Assembly (NCBI GenBank): GCA_025201765.1 | Contig: MU623443.1 | Span: 62,001 to 126,000 of the forward strand | Reading direction: 5' to 3' | From: Daldinia sp. FL1419 | Lineage: Eukaryota > Ascomycota > Sordariomycetes > Xylariales > Hypoxylaceae | DNA length: 64,000 bases | Shown: in pieces, positions 44,307-55,500 of the stretch | Layout: the number at the start of each line of letters is the position of its first letter | How positions within the stretch are numbered: the first letter of the stretch is position 1 | Notes under the pieces: generated by a model | Told to the model about the DNA's origin: nothing | What the model saw: the letters and a program-made list of their open reading frames with translations, nothing else | The model's database searches: none | Made by a program: the position numbers and the translations under genes

Positions 44307-46154
44307 ATGGCCATGGATGCTATACTTCAGGGAAACACAAGTAGTGAAGGTTGGATTGTTCAGAAGTTCGGAGGTACAAGTGTTGGAAAATTCCCAGACA
44401 GTGTTTGTCATGCACCGCACCGACCCTTCATTGTCTAATGGAATATGGCTAACATTGTCCATCTCGAACACAGATTGCAGAAAATATTGTTCGGTACGAA
44501 ATTGCAACTTTGTTCTTCTGCGAAGCGTTACTGACTCTATCATAAGAGCCAGCTTAAAGTCGAACAAAATTGCCGTCATTTGCTCTGCTAGAAGCTCTGG
44601 CAAGAAGGTGACCGGCACCACGAGCCGGTGAGTCACTGAATGCTCTATGAAAAGGTCTATCGACCCAATTGATCTAATGCGACGTATTTATATAGCCTGC
44701 TAGAAGTTTATAAACATCTACGCGCCATATCGGCAGCGACAAGCAATGATGTAACTCAGAATGAGCTCGTCGAAAAATCCAAGCTTGTCATACGAGACAT
44801 CTGCGTCGATCACATCGCGGCAGCACAAAAGTGGATCAAGAATCCCGAGCTGCAAAAAGAGGTCTCATCTATGATAGAAGAAGATTGCCAGGAACTAATA
44901 GATTACATTATCGCGGCCAAGCGATTCAACTTAGAAGTTAACGCGAGATCTAAGGATCGAGTAGTTAGCTTTGGCGAGAAGCTAAGTTGCAGATTTATGA
45001 CGTACTTGTTAAGAGACAGGGTTTGTCTAATTTCTGGCTAAGGCGTTGCCCCGTTTAGCTAACAGTATTTGCAGCAAGTTGATGCGGAATACGTAGATCT
45101 GTCTGATGTGATGCATTATGACAGTTCTGATCGATTAACTCCGGCATTCTACAAAGATGCAGCCGCTATCTTCCGGAAGAGGATACAAGCCTGCAATGAT
45201 AGAGTGCCCATAGTTACGGGTTTTTTCGGCAATGTCCCCGGCAGCTTGATGGATGGGGATATCGGGCGAGGATATACCGACTTATGTGCCGCTCTGGTCG
45301 CAGTAGGATTGAAGGCTTCGGAGCTTCAGATTTGGAAGGAAGTAGACGGTATATTCACGGCAGATCCCACTAAAGTGCCGACGGCAAGGCTCCTGGCGTC
45401 TATCACCCCGTCTGAAGCAGCGGAGCTCACCTTCTACGGTTCCGAAGTCATTCATCATCTTACCATGGACCAGGTTATCAAGGCAGACCCCCCGATACCA
45501 ATTCGCATTAAAAACGTGAACAATCCTCGCGGAAACGGTACCATTGTGGTACCAGATCCGGTACAATCTCCAGCCCAGAAGATCAAGAGATCACGGCCTT
45601 CGGATTCTTTGATACGGAAACATCCTCGAAGGCCCACTGCCGTCTCTATCAAGAGCAACATCACTGTTATAAACGTGCACTCAAACAAACGTTCCATTTC
45701 TCACGGCTTCTTCGCAAAAGTGTTTTCAATCCTCAACAGCCATAGGATATCTGTTGACCTGATCTCTACAAGTGAAGTTCATGTTTCCATGGCTATCCAC
45801 TCTTCTAGTCCATCTGTACGCCATTTCGAAAAAGCCATGGCAGAGCTGGAAGAATGTGGAGATGTCAGTGTTTTACTTGACATGGCTATTCTGAGTCTAG
45901 TCGGTGCAGAGATGAAAAACATGACGGGTATTGCTGGTCGCATGTTTTCAACACTGGGAGAACATAGCATCAATATCGAGATGATATCGCAAGGTACGTA
46001 ACTATATAACATGGGTACTGCGGGTGTTTTGGTCATTTTACTAACTACGATAATAGGTGCAAGTGAGATTAACATCTCGTGTGTTATTGACGCAAGAGAA
46101 GCTACAAGGGCCATGAGCATATTGCATACAAACCTATTCACGTTTCTCGATTAG
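44307..46154 (+). CDS. Aspartokinase (aspartate kinase, HOM3-like)
   Basis: Phosphorylates L-aspartate with ATP, the first step towards threonine, methionine and (via homoserine) isoleucine. Exons 44307-44402, 44474-44493, 44553-44627, 44696-45020, 45075-45993 and 46057-46154 give 510 aa with every junction in phase. The catalytic domain starts with KFGGTSVGK (20-28). SARSSGKKVTGTTSRLL, VTGFFGNVPGSLMDGDIGRGYTD and WKEVDGIFTADP are substrate/ATP-binding blocks. Two ACT domains follow (SNITVINVHSNKRSISHGFFAKVF, AGRMFSTLGEHSINIEMISQGASEINISCVID), consistent with feedback control by threonine. Deviations: VIHHLTMDQ where fungal orthologues usually have VIHPFTMEQ, a 20-nt exon, and two GTTTGT donors. 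The frame is intact, so this is probably a functional enzyme, possibly a diverged paralogue of the housekeeping gene. Confidence 0.9.
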
Positions 46155-47080
46155 TAGATACTTAGGCGGTACACTTACATTCAACATGACATAATTGTTT
46201 CCTGTTTGTTAAATAGGTCACCATATACGGCAACGGCCTGGGAGTAACCGTTGAAAAGAAGTTTGGGCATCAACGCGCCTCATACCTGGAGCTAAAGATA
46301 TGTTTGGCTAAGAGGTACTTAGAAAAGCTTGATAGATATAGACGCGTCGATCTGTTTAAAACACATTGACATAATTGATGTGATTTCCGTACTAATTCGT
46401 GGTGACCGCCGTGTCTTTAACCATATATACGTCTAGGGTTCCTATTTTTATGATTCAATGATAATTTAAGAGGAAATCTATAAATTTTATATATCAGTTA
46501 GATAAACCTGAGCGAACGGAGGCTAACTAGGTACTCTGCTGCTATTGTTATGGATGACGACGGACTCGAGTGTATGTATAATCCAGAGTCTATATGCGAG
46601 CGCGAGGTTTTTTTATTCCGTTATAATTTCATGGTACCTATGAGGTACGACTCGGAAATATTTGATAAACCTTTTAGGACATACTAACATGTGCTGTCCA
46701 GTATAAAGGGTGACTTAGTAATGCCCGACAGCTACTTTCAACTATTTGCCTAGCTGGGCAAGTGAGAAGGTTAACTCTGGGCGTTGATTCGTTGTTTCTA
46801 TCTGGGCTATTAGGGTGCCGACTTTCGGCGGCTACTATGCTACTGAAGCAGGCGTAAAAGCTTATCGATAAAATCAACAGCTACAGCGCCACACGGACCT
46901 TTCTTATCCCGATCAACAATTGCATAACTAACCGGTTAGATAATACTCACGCCCTCTAAATGTTAAATACTTCATCATCATCCATCATACTTTGCGAACC
47001 CTTACTCTCCCCGAACGCGACGCTACTTTCCAAGCAAAACACCGAATATTTAAATCGAGAATCCCGTCAATACCGCCAAA
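46155..47080. other. Intergenic region between the aspartokinase and KIN17 genes
   Basis: No gene seen. A perfect 12-bp palindrome CTAACCGGTTAG lies at 46928-46939, about 140 bp upstream of the KIN17 start codon. A frame on the minus strand at 46674-46877 has no features. Confidence 0.55.
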
Positions 47081-48085
47081 ATGCCGAAAGCAGAAGTCGG
47101 ATCGACGAAATACCTAAGCAATAAGATGAAGTCGAAGGGGTTGCAGCGACTTCGATGGTATTGCCAAATATGCGAAAAGCAATGTAGAGACGCGAATGCG
47201 TTCAAAATGCACACCCAAAGCGAATCACATACGAGGAAGATGTTACTGGTTGGCGAAGATCCGAAGAAGTATATCGACGATTTTAGCAACCAGTTCCTCA
47301 AAGACTTCTTGCAACTCCTGCGAACCTCACACGGAGAGAAACAAGTCCAGATCAACCACTTCTACCAAAACTACATTGCCAACAAAGAGCATATCCACAT
47401 GAACGCTACCAAATGGCACTCTCTTACCGAATTCGCGAAGCATTTAGGTAGGGAGGGAATCTGCAGGGTGGAGGAGAACGAGAAGGGAATCCATATCGCA
47501 TGGGTAGACGACTCTCCAGAAGCCTTACGGCGAAAAGAGGCGTTGCGGAGAAAGGAGATGCAAGACAAGGGGGACGAAGAGCGCGAGCAGATGATGATCA
47601 GGCAACAAATCAAGCGCGCGAAGCGAGAAGCGGGCGAGCAAGACGATGACGAGGTTAACAATTTGGAAGGCAAGGAGCTTAAGAGACAAGAGGGCGAGAA
47701 GATCAAACTCTCCTTTGGAGTGAAGCCGGCCACTCAGCCCGCGTCGAATACTCCAGACAAGTCCACACCGGAGGCGTCGGCATCACCACCGAAAGACGCG
47801 GAGAAAAAAGAGGAGTCAACGGGCGCGCCCGCGTCGGCTGCTTCGTCTGATAAGCCTGCTGCTGCCCCCATTTCACTTAAAATGGCAGTGAAACCTCAGC
47901 CTAAGAACGTCTTTGCGGCTGCGAAGAAGAACGCACTTGCTGGAGCGCCGAAGAAAGCACCGGCGTTTGGAGAGCCCAAGAAGATGAGCGAGGCGGAGCG
48001 TATTATGAAGGAAGAAATTGAGCGGAAGAGAGCTCGCGAGAATTCTGGGAGAGATGGATTTTCTAATAAGCGCCAGCGAACTTGA
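47081..48085 (+). CDS. KIN17-family zinc-finger nucleic-acid-binding protein
   Basis: Conserved nuclear DNA/RNA-binding protein linked to replication, DNA damage response and splicing in animals. Single exon, 334 aa, good start context (ccaaaATGCCG). MPKAEVGSTKYLSNKMKSKGLQRLRWYCQICEKQCRD is the invariant KIN17 N-terminus. The C2H2 zinc finger uses Cys28, Cys31, His44 and His50. The following winged-helix-like domain (about 51-160: FLQLLRTSHGEKQVQINHFYQNYI...MNATKWHSLTEFAKHLGREGICRVEENEKGIHIAWVD) is complete. After it come a basic coiled region (RRKEALRRKEMQDKGDEER) and a Lys/Ala/Pro-rich tail. The C-terminal tandem KOW/SH3-like domains of the vertebrate protein are absent, as in other fungal orthologues. 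Confidence 0.95.
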   Translation: MPKAEVGSTKYLSNKMKSKGLQRLRWYCQICEKQCRDANAFKMHTQSESHTRKMLLVGEDPKKYIDDFSNQFLKDFLQLLRTSHGEKQVQINHFYQNYIANKEHIHMNATKWHSLTEFAKHLGREGICRVEENEKGIHIAWVDDSPEALRRKEALRRKEMQDKGDEEREQMMIRQQIKRAKREAGEQDDDEVNNLEGKELKRQEGEKIKLSFGVKPATQPASNTPDKSTPEASASPPKDAEKKEESTGAPASAASSDKPAAAPISLKMAVKPQPKNVFAAAKKNALAGAPKKAPAFGEPKKMSEAERIMKEEIERKRARENSGRDGFSNKRQRT

Positions 48086-49457
48086 GTCGTACTTATGGTA
48101 GATAATTGGGTTTTAACGAGGGCGATTTGAGCTTGTATGGCATTGCGACTGGCGTTAGGGTATACCATTAATCGAGAATTGACCAAGGCATATGAATGTT
48201 CGTATATAGATAGGTTCGACATGGGGCGCTTATTGCGACTCTTATATACAAGAGTATAATAGTATTGCTAACTTGCGAAGAGGGCATTTGCTGATCTTCC
48301 TAGGCTAGGACTTGACTTGAAGATAGTCCTATCCTATACACATGAGATAAATGCAATATTTCTCCATGCCCAACCTGTGAATCCAAGTCGTATCTCGCTT
48401 AGTTCTTTTTTCCTCGTTTGTGGTTAATATACGACAAGCGCGCAAGGCTGCCATAGGTATTCGCAGAAACGTGGTTTTCCACCGCGGGGCCTTACGTGGG
48501 CCTTCTGAGCCGCGTCATCATTCATGTATGATGCGATTTTGAGGCTCCATTTGGAGAAGCGGCTTTCTTCTACATACAACGTCACATGCACGACCAGATG
48601 TCTCTCTTTTTTTTTCTTTTTTTCCCCCCCTCGACTACACGCTACCTCCTGCCGGAAACTTCTTAGGGCTGAGGAGCGGTGAGGTGTAGTTTGCATTTGC
48701 TTGATTTTGTTGGGCGGTCCATAGTTACAAGGTGGGAGGCCGATGGTATCCACGAAGGGTATCGTCATCGTGCCAAGAGCCTACTATACCTTTCGGTAAG
48801 CTAGGAGATGTTTGCTACGTATGTCTATACAACACTCGAGAGGGGAAGGAGTATGGAATTGATAATTACCACATGCGTTCCGAGGTTCGCTGGAGTAGAG
48901 TAGAGTCATGGTTGAGCCCATGATGGATAGGGCTACGTATCGCTACGCGCATTTGCGATTGCATACAGAGGGGAGATGGTCTAGGACTATAGTATAGCTG
49001 ACGTACACGCGGTTGACTGCATGTCGCTTGTAAGGGCTAATCAACGACTAGAACACTAGGAGCACGATGATCATGACTGTGATGATAACCGAACTGATAG
49101 GGGTTGCGATTCGTATCGTGTATAGTAGAGATGCTGTATAGTCCACGCACTACTCTTACAACCTATAGCCATACCCATACCAGTAGCGTTGGGGGCATCT
49201 GGCCAGTTCGGCATATTGGCTTGTTGCGCATTTGGTTACGACGGCTTCTAGAAGTGACTCATTTGAAGCAAGTAGGTCGCATTTCTTGCAGCCGCGATAT
49301 AGTCGAGGAATTGAGTATAAGAATGGATTCATGGCGGATGCGTACCCAGACAATGAGACAAACAAGCAAGTAAACAATTCCAAAAGCATCGAGATCGATA
49401 TAGATTCGTCCATACTCATAACAATACTTATAATTTAACTCTAATCATAATATCCAA
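48086..49457. other. Intergenic region between KIN17 and the FAD oxidoreductase gene
   Basis: No supported gene. A pyrimidine tract (TCTCTCTTTTTTTTTCTTTTTTTCCCCCC) covers about 48600-48630. A 114-codon frame on the minus strand (48424-48768) translates that tract as Lys repeats and has no family features. Confidence 0.5.
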
Positions 49458-51030
49458 ATGCTCGTCACTACGATGGCCGGCCCATTCCCTGTTAAGAACG
49501 CAACGGTTCCGTACTGGCGAACGCAGTTGCACCACCTCGATTCCCACCGCAGCACTCCGGAACTCCCTGAAAAACAGGACATCGCCATCATCGGTGCTGG
49601 GTTCGCGGGCACGGCCTTGGCACATTACCTGCTTAAGGACGGTCCTGAAAATGAACCGAAACCCAGCATCACTATCCTGGAGGCCCGGGAGGCTTGCTCA
49701 GGGGCTACCGCTAGAAACGGTGAGTGTTTCCTATTGGGATATACCTTACTCCCTTACCATAAAGCCACTTCGGCTTCAGACTGCGCTAACATTTGCTAGG
49801 CGGGCACGTCCGTCCGGACCTCTTCGTCTCCCTAGTTGCGCGCATGCAAGCGCAAGGCCTCGAGACCGCAAACCAAGTCGCGCTTTTTGAAGTTGCCAAC
49901 GCAGAAGCTCTTGCAGCGCTCGTCCGCGATGAGCAGATAGACTGCGACCTGCAAGCCGTCACAACAGGCGACGTATTCGTGGACGCTAACGAAGCTGCCA
50001 AGATCAAAAAGCTATGGGATGCCATGACGAAACTGAACTGCCCGACTTTGCGCTCAGTCACGTACCACGGGCCAAACGACGCGGAGCGCGTGTCGGGTAT
50101 TAAAGACGCTAAAGTCGCGTTCACATACCCGGCGCATGTAGTTTGGCCCTATAAGCTGGTTATGCATTTATTAGAAGGGGTAGTGAGAAAAGGGGTAAAC
50201 CTGCAGACGAAGACGCCGGTACACGACATTTCGGAGACGGTGGATGAGGAGGGATACTGGACTCTAGCAACGGCGCGAGGGGCGACCAAGGCGAAACGGA
50301 TCGTGTACGCGACGAATGCGTATACAGCGGGTTTGTTGCCCGAGTACGACGATGCGATTTATGCGGCTCGGGGAACCGTGTGCAGGGTAGTGCCGGATGG
50401 ATCGACGCCGAATATACAGCTAGGCTCGGCCGGGCTGGAGATGGAGAGCCCGGATTTGGTCGACTCGTATTATGGCGTGCGCAAGGATGGGGGCTTCATT
50501 GTGGGAGGTGGGAAGAGTGCTTTTGTGGATGAGAAGGATGAGTGGTATAGAAATTACGACGACTCGACGCTTATCGAGTCTACCGTGCCGTATTTCGACA
50601 ACTGGGCCGCGAGGACTTTTACGGGGTGGGAGGGAATAGGGACTGAGACGGAGAGTATTTGGACGGGTATTATGGGCGTGAGTACTTCCACTCTTTTATA
50701 CTATACTAAACCTATCGTCTCTTGGCAGTCCCATCGAGACTAACACTCGAGTTGATATAGTACTCTGCGGACGATGCGCCACACATCGGTCACGTCCCGT
50801 CTAAGCCGGGACAATATATTTGCGCCGGCTTCAATGGTCACGGCATGCCGAACGTGTTGCTATGCGCTAAGGGCTTGGCTGGGATGCTTAGGGATGGGCG
50901 CCCCTTTTCGGAGACCGGGATACCGGCTCTCTATGAAACCAGCGCGGCGCGGCTCCGGAAGATTTCCGAGCTGGTTGCGACCCCTTCCACAGCGGGTCGG
51001 GCACGAGCAGATATCTACTTGAAGTTTTGA
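49458..51030 (+). CDS. FAD-dependent amine/amino-acid oxidoreductase (DAO fold)
   Basis: Predicted flavoprotein oxidase or dehydrogenase of the D-amino-acid oxidase/sarcosine oxidase fold. Exons 49458-49719, 49800-50677 and 50761-51030 (donors GTGAGT, GTGAGT) give 469 aa. IAIIGAGFAGTALAHYLL holds the FAD GxGxxG (46-51). TILEAREACSGATARNGGHVRPD, split by intron 1, is the second FAD contact loop typical of the family. RIVYATNAYTAGLLP and the C-terminal WTGIMGYSADDAPHIGHVP...YICAGFNGHGMPNVLLCAKGLAGML are the conserved FAD-binding and cap regions. ATG49473 (MAGPFPVK) is an alternative start. The substrate is not indicated; no transporter or pathway gene lies beside it. Confidence 0.92.
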
Positions 51031-52511
51031 ATGGAGGACGTTGGAATATAATGGACCCGTTGGGTCTCGGTACAGAATAGAGACACCTAGAGGTAATATA
51101 TTTCTGCGGCACGGAGATGGGGGCAGCAAGGGATAGTTATGGGTTCTATAAGATTGTGATAAGCCGGAACATGAATAGAAGCTTCTCTTGCATAACTCCT
51201 TGTCGCCGTATCGTACTGCTTCATCCTGAAAGTTAGCAGCTTAGCGGATATGCCGGCGATCAGGATTTATTAAAAGAATGCCCAAGAGAGGATAAATAAC
51301 AGCGTGCTTAACTATGTAGCCAGAGATGTGCTAATAATAAGGGTAAATACCTAAAAATAAGCTTCCAGGGCTGGAGCTTGTAACGTTAATTGGTTATCGA
51401 AGCTTTATCAGATCCACCGATGACCAAACCAATCATAAAGAAAGCAGGGAATGGAAGCAATGCAGGCACGGAATCAGGGACCCGTTCTGCCCGTGCTTTA
51501 CGTCAAAGTTCCATTTATATGCAGTTTAATAACTATGGGTAAGTTACTTACTGTAAGCAACTGCTGGTAAGCATGTATGTACTCCTCTACCAAGATTTCG
51601 CCATACATGTACATATTGTACTCATGCGCCTCGTCCGCGTATACATGCCCTAGCGATGTATTATTAAATTAATATGTAGGTAGACAAGACTTATTCGTTA
51701 TCGGATAAGCTAGAGATGACAGATTTTATTGCCCACCGGTATGTAGGAATAACGTATTCGGATCTTAGAGATAAAAGCTGGATATGGTTATCGTTTTGAT
51801 TTATTAGTCGTGTATTCGGCGTGAGCTGACTTGTCGGATAATTACAATTGTCTTATAAAGATTCCATACATACCTATTCCATATTCCATCGTGGTTATGT
51901 CATTTATTTCGTAGTCCCGCTAACCCAGGTACCTACTAGCGTGGAGTTTGTGCTGTGCATAAGCTGCATGGACCATGGGTACATAATGGATTCATTGAAG
52001 GAGAACATGGCCTCAACGGACGATAATGTACACTTTTATATGTATGTCGGTGCAAGTAACTTCTTGTGGATCTGCCACTTTGCCTCAACTTTCCCATTTT
52101 TCCTCCCAATTTCCTCCAAACGTTTGCCCAAGAAAGCAATAACGATAATTGCTCCTCTAAAAAATGATTATGGAGGTTGGCTTGTAACGAGATCAGAGTC
52201 CAAACGCTTTATTAGTTGTTCTTGTATAATGTGAGTTAAGTATTGTTATTATTTTTTTGTCTATTTTGGCACATGTCGCGGACTTCGTTCATTCCGTTGC
52301 TACTTAATTATGGCATCGCGCTGTTTGCCCCTATCAACTTTGGTCTAGCAGCTGGCATGCGACTCTGTCTCATACTTGCTAATGACATCGTACCGTCGTG
52401 ATCAAAACAAGACTAACTGGTCCCGATATCCGCAGTATCGTTTCCTAATTCTACTCTTCGGGGGCCTTTCCATTTCGATGCTTATCTAGTTCGCGATCAT
52501 CGTACTCGGAG
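51031..52511. other. Intergenic region between the FAD oxidoreductase and SEC16 genes
   Basis: No supported gene. A 128-codon frame at 51848-52234 lacks recognisable features. TACCTA/TAGGTA motifs occur at about 51346, 51678 and 51926-51935. The SEC16 promoter should lie in the right part. Confidence 0.5.
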
Positions 52512-55500
52512 ATGGATGCCCCAAGTGCGACGTGGCATCCGGCTAAGATGCCAGACACTAATCACGATAACAACCGAATATCAGAGCTTGACTCGACGCA
52601 GAACCAGGATGTGAATACCCATGATGAGCAAGCGATTGAGCATCCAGCTCAGGATATGTTAAATAACGAAATAATAGAAGAAGGCGCTAAGCCTCAACAG
52701 TCTAGCGACAGCGTGTTTCTAGACCAATTTAATCATGATGATGCCGGAGATAGCGGATGGGATCTTTCAGGGCCTTCACCTGCTGCGACTGCGCAAGGTG
52801 AAGAAGACGCCGTCGTACCGGATTACGAACACGAGCTTGCCCAAGCGGAAGCTACCCGGGCGAGTAAGGCGGCTAAACATTCTAGCACAACCTCGTTTGC
52901 GCGTACCGTGTCTCACGAGGTAAGCTTTAACGATGACGAAGAGAGCGAGCTAAGCTTGCAGCGATCGGATACGGACCCTTTCAAGTTTATGCCACCGAGC
53001 GAGAGGACAAATTCGTTTCCTGTAGTGCCGCAAAGGGAGGACGCGGCCGAGGGCGAATCCGACCACCAACCTTCATCGACTCAAGCTCAAGATATCCTGC
53101 ATGACTTGGAAAAGGACGATTTAGATGGCGACCTAGTTCCGCAACCAGAGTTTCCCGATAATCTCGGCGAAGATCAGCACGTAGACGATGAGGCTGGCGC
53201 GGCTGGAAGCTCGTCTCAGCAGTATGTTGGAGGAGAGCTTGTGGGTGCTGAAGAGGAGGAGTCGGATGCCCGATTCGAAGAGGGTCTACCGTTAATTTCA
53301 CAAACTGAGCAACATGATCCAGAGAGTCACCGCGAACCTGAGGCCTCAAGTCTTGGAGATGCTTTTGCGCAGGATGATATAGAAGGGGGTGCCGATTTTT
53401 TTAGTCAGGTCACCAAGGATGCTACTCGCCTGGAAGGAGATGCTAGTCTCGAGCACGCTTTACAGAGGAAGTCTACCTCTATGGTAATGGGGCAAGTCAC
53501 GGACTCGGCGACAGGAGTAGAGGGACCAGATTCTGAGCTCCCGTCTCCAGTCAAAGATGATACGGCGGAGGAACCAGCGAATTTAGATACACCCGCACAC
53601 GATGTCGTAAACGGCGACTCCGAAACTCATCCGAAGGAGGACGCCGATACTAAGCCGGAGGCTGTCGATATCGATGCGAAATGGGCAGCTGCTTTTGACG
53701 ATGACGAGGACTTTCTATTAGATTCCACTGCTGAGACTAAAGAGCTTGATCCGGCCGATATTTTCGGTAGCGATGACGAAGGATTTTTGGATGATGCAGC
53801 TGAAGAAACGCCGGCGGCGCCAGTAGTATCGGTATCCCAACCTAATATACCTGTACAACCTCAGTCAGCAAGCTTGAATGGTCGTTATACCCCCGTCCAG
53901 CAGCCGGCGCAGTTAAGTCCGAATCCTTATGCGCCGGCTCCGGTTGTGAGCCAAGTGCAATCGCCGCAACTTTCTGCCTTCGCGCACCCGGCCACAGCTC
54001 CTCCTCCGAGGATGGGTGGCTTCGAGCCACCTCCAAAGCCAGCTATGCCTAAGGCTCAGAGTTTTGCTGATAAGGCTAAAGGTGGATATACATCCCCGTA
54101 TGATTTGCCGATGGAAGTTGTCAAGCCAAAGAAGCGTATTAGCATGCAGCAGCTTCCACGAGCAAACAGTGCGTCTCTAGGGCCACCGGCTGGTCCACCA
54201 AGGAGTGCTAGCATGTATAACCAGCCGCCGCCTACGGGAGGCTCGAACGCGAGTTTGTCACCGCCCGGTTCGAGCCATTCGAGCCAACCGCCCCCACCAC
54301 TGGCAGTACCGGCAAGCCAAAAATCTACTCCTCAATTAAAACCTAAACCTAGCTTTTTCGAGGACTTGCCTCTAGCATCGAAACCTCGTCCAGCGTCGCG
54401 ACACAGTCACCTTTCTGCCTCACCTCAGCTAAGTCCATATGGGCAACCACCGCAGGGTCCCCCTCATGGGACTCCTTTAACATCGCCTACTTCATATCCT
54501 CCTCATTCTCCCCAAGATCAACCGGCTGCTATTGCGTCGTTAGTTGCGCCAGAGCGTGTTAATCCTTATGCATCTTTGCAGTCCAACTCGTTGCCTACGC
54601 CAAGTGCTCCTCCCGTTGCGGCTTCAAGATACTCTCCAGCACCTCCTCAATTGTCAGTAGCGAACGGTGTCCCACCACCTGCATCTAGCCGCTATTCACC
54701 TGCTCCACCCCCTGTTCGGTCAGCGGGTGGTGGATATACCGCTGTCCCGCCACCAGTGCTTGCGCACCAACCGCGAACTTCTAGTCCCCTTGCCCATTCC
54801 CACTTTGAGGTGGCACATGATAGGCCTATTCCAGCTCCCATGAACAGTGAAGGGACCTCTGAACGTCGAAGTAGCTCATCCCAGTATGAACCTCGTCTTA
54901 CAAGAGTGCCTTCATTACCACCAACTCAAGAAGTTGAAGAAGAGCAATCTCTTCTGCGATCTCCACCAGTCGCGTCTAAGGCCGCGTCCGAATCTAAATA
55001 TAGTCCAAGACAAGCTAGACATACCCCCCCGCCTCTTGGTTCTCCCGCCTATAGTGCGATATCTCCCCCTAAGAGAGCTGTGTCGAGTTATATCCCAATG
55101 TCTCCCGCATCGGTGTCCGTACCACACAAGGAGGTCAACTTTGTGCCACCGCCTCGTTCCCAGACCCAATCGCCTGGAGCTCTATATGGAAATCGGGTTG
55201 GAGCAAGGGTAGTCGACCCTGTTCCTCGGCCGTCTTCCGTGCAAGGTGCTTCCTCTCCACGGGAGATACCGAACGCAGATGCAGCTCGGCCGGCCATTAG
55301 GGCTCGGGGCATGTCTCAGCATCTCAATCTTGTGCCGCCAACCGATGGCCGGGAACAAGATCCCCTCAAGAGATGGCGAGGTTGCCCCATTGTGACATGG
55401 GGTGTGGGAGGTACGCTTGTAACCTCTTTCCCGACAGACGTCCCTCGATACGGTATAAGCCAGGCGCTTCCGATGATTGTACGTAGCCCGGGCGAGGTGA

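Noticed and set aside
48424..48768. 114-codon minus-strand frame
   Set aside because: Its Lys run is the reverse of a poly-pyrimidine tract and the rest lacks any conserved pattern.
51848..52234. 128-codon frame upstream of SEC16
   Set aside because: No recognisable domain and atypical composition; it lies in the probable promoter/leader.
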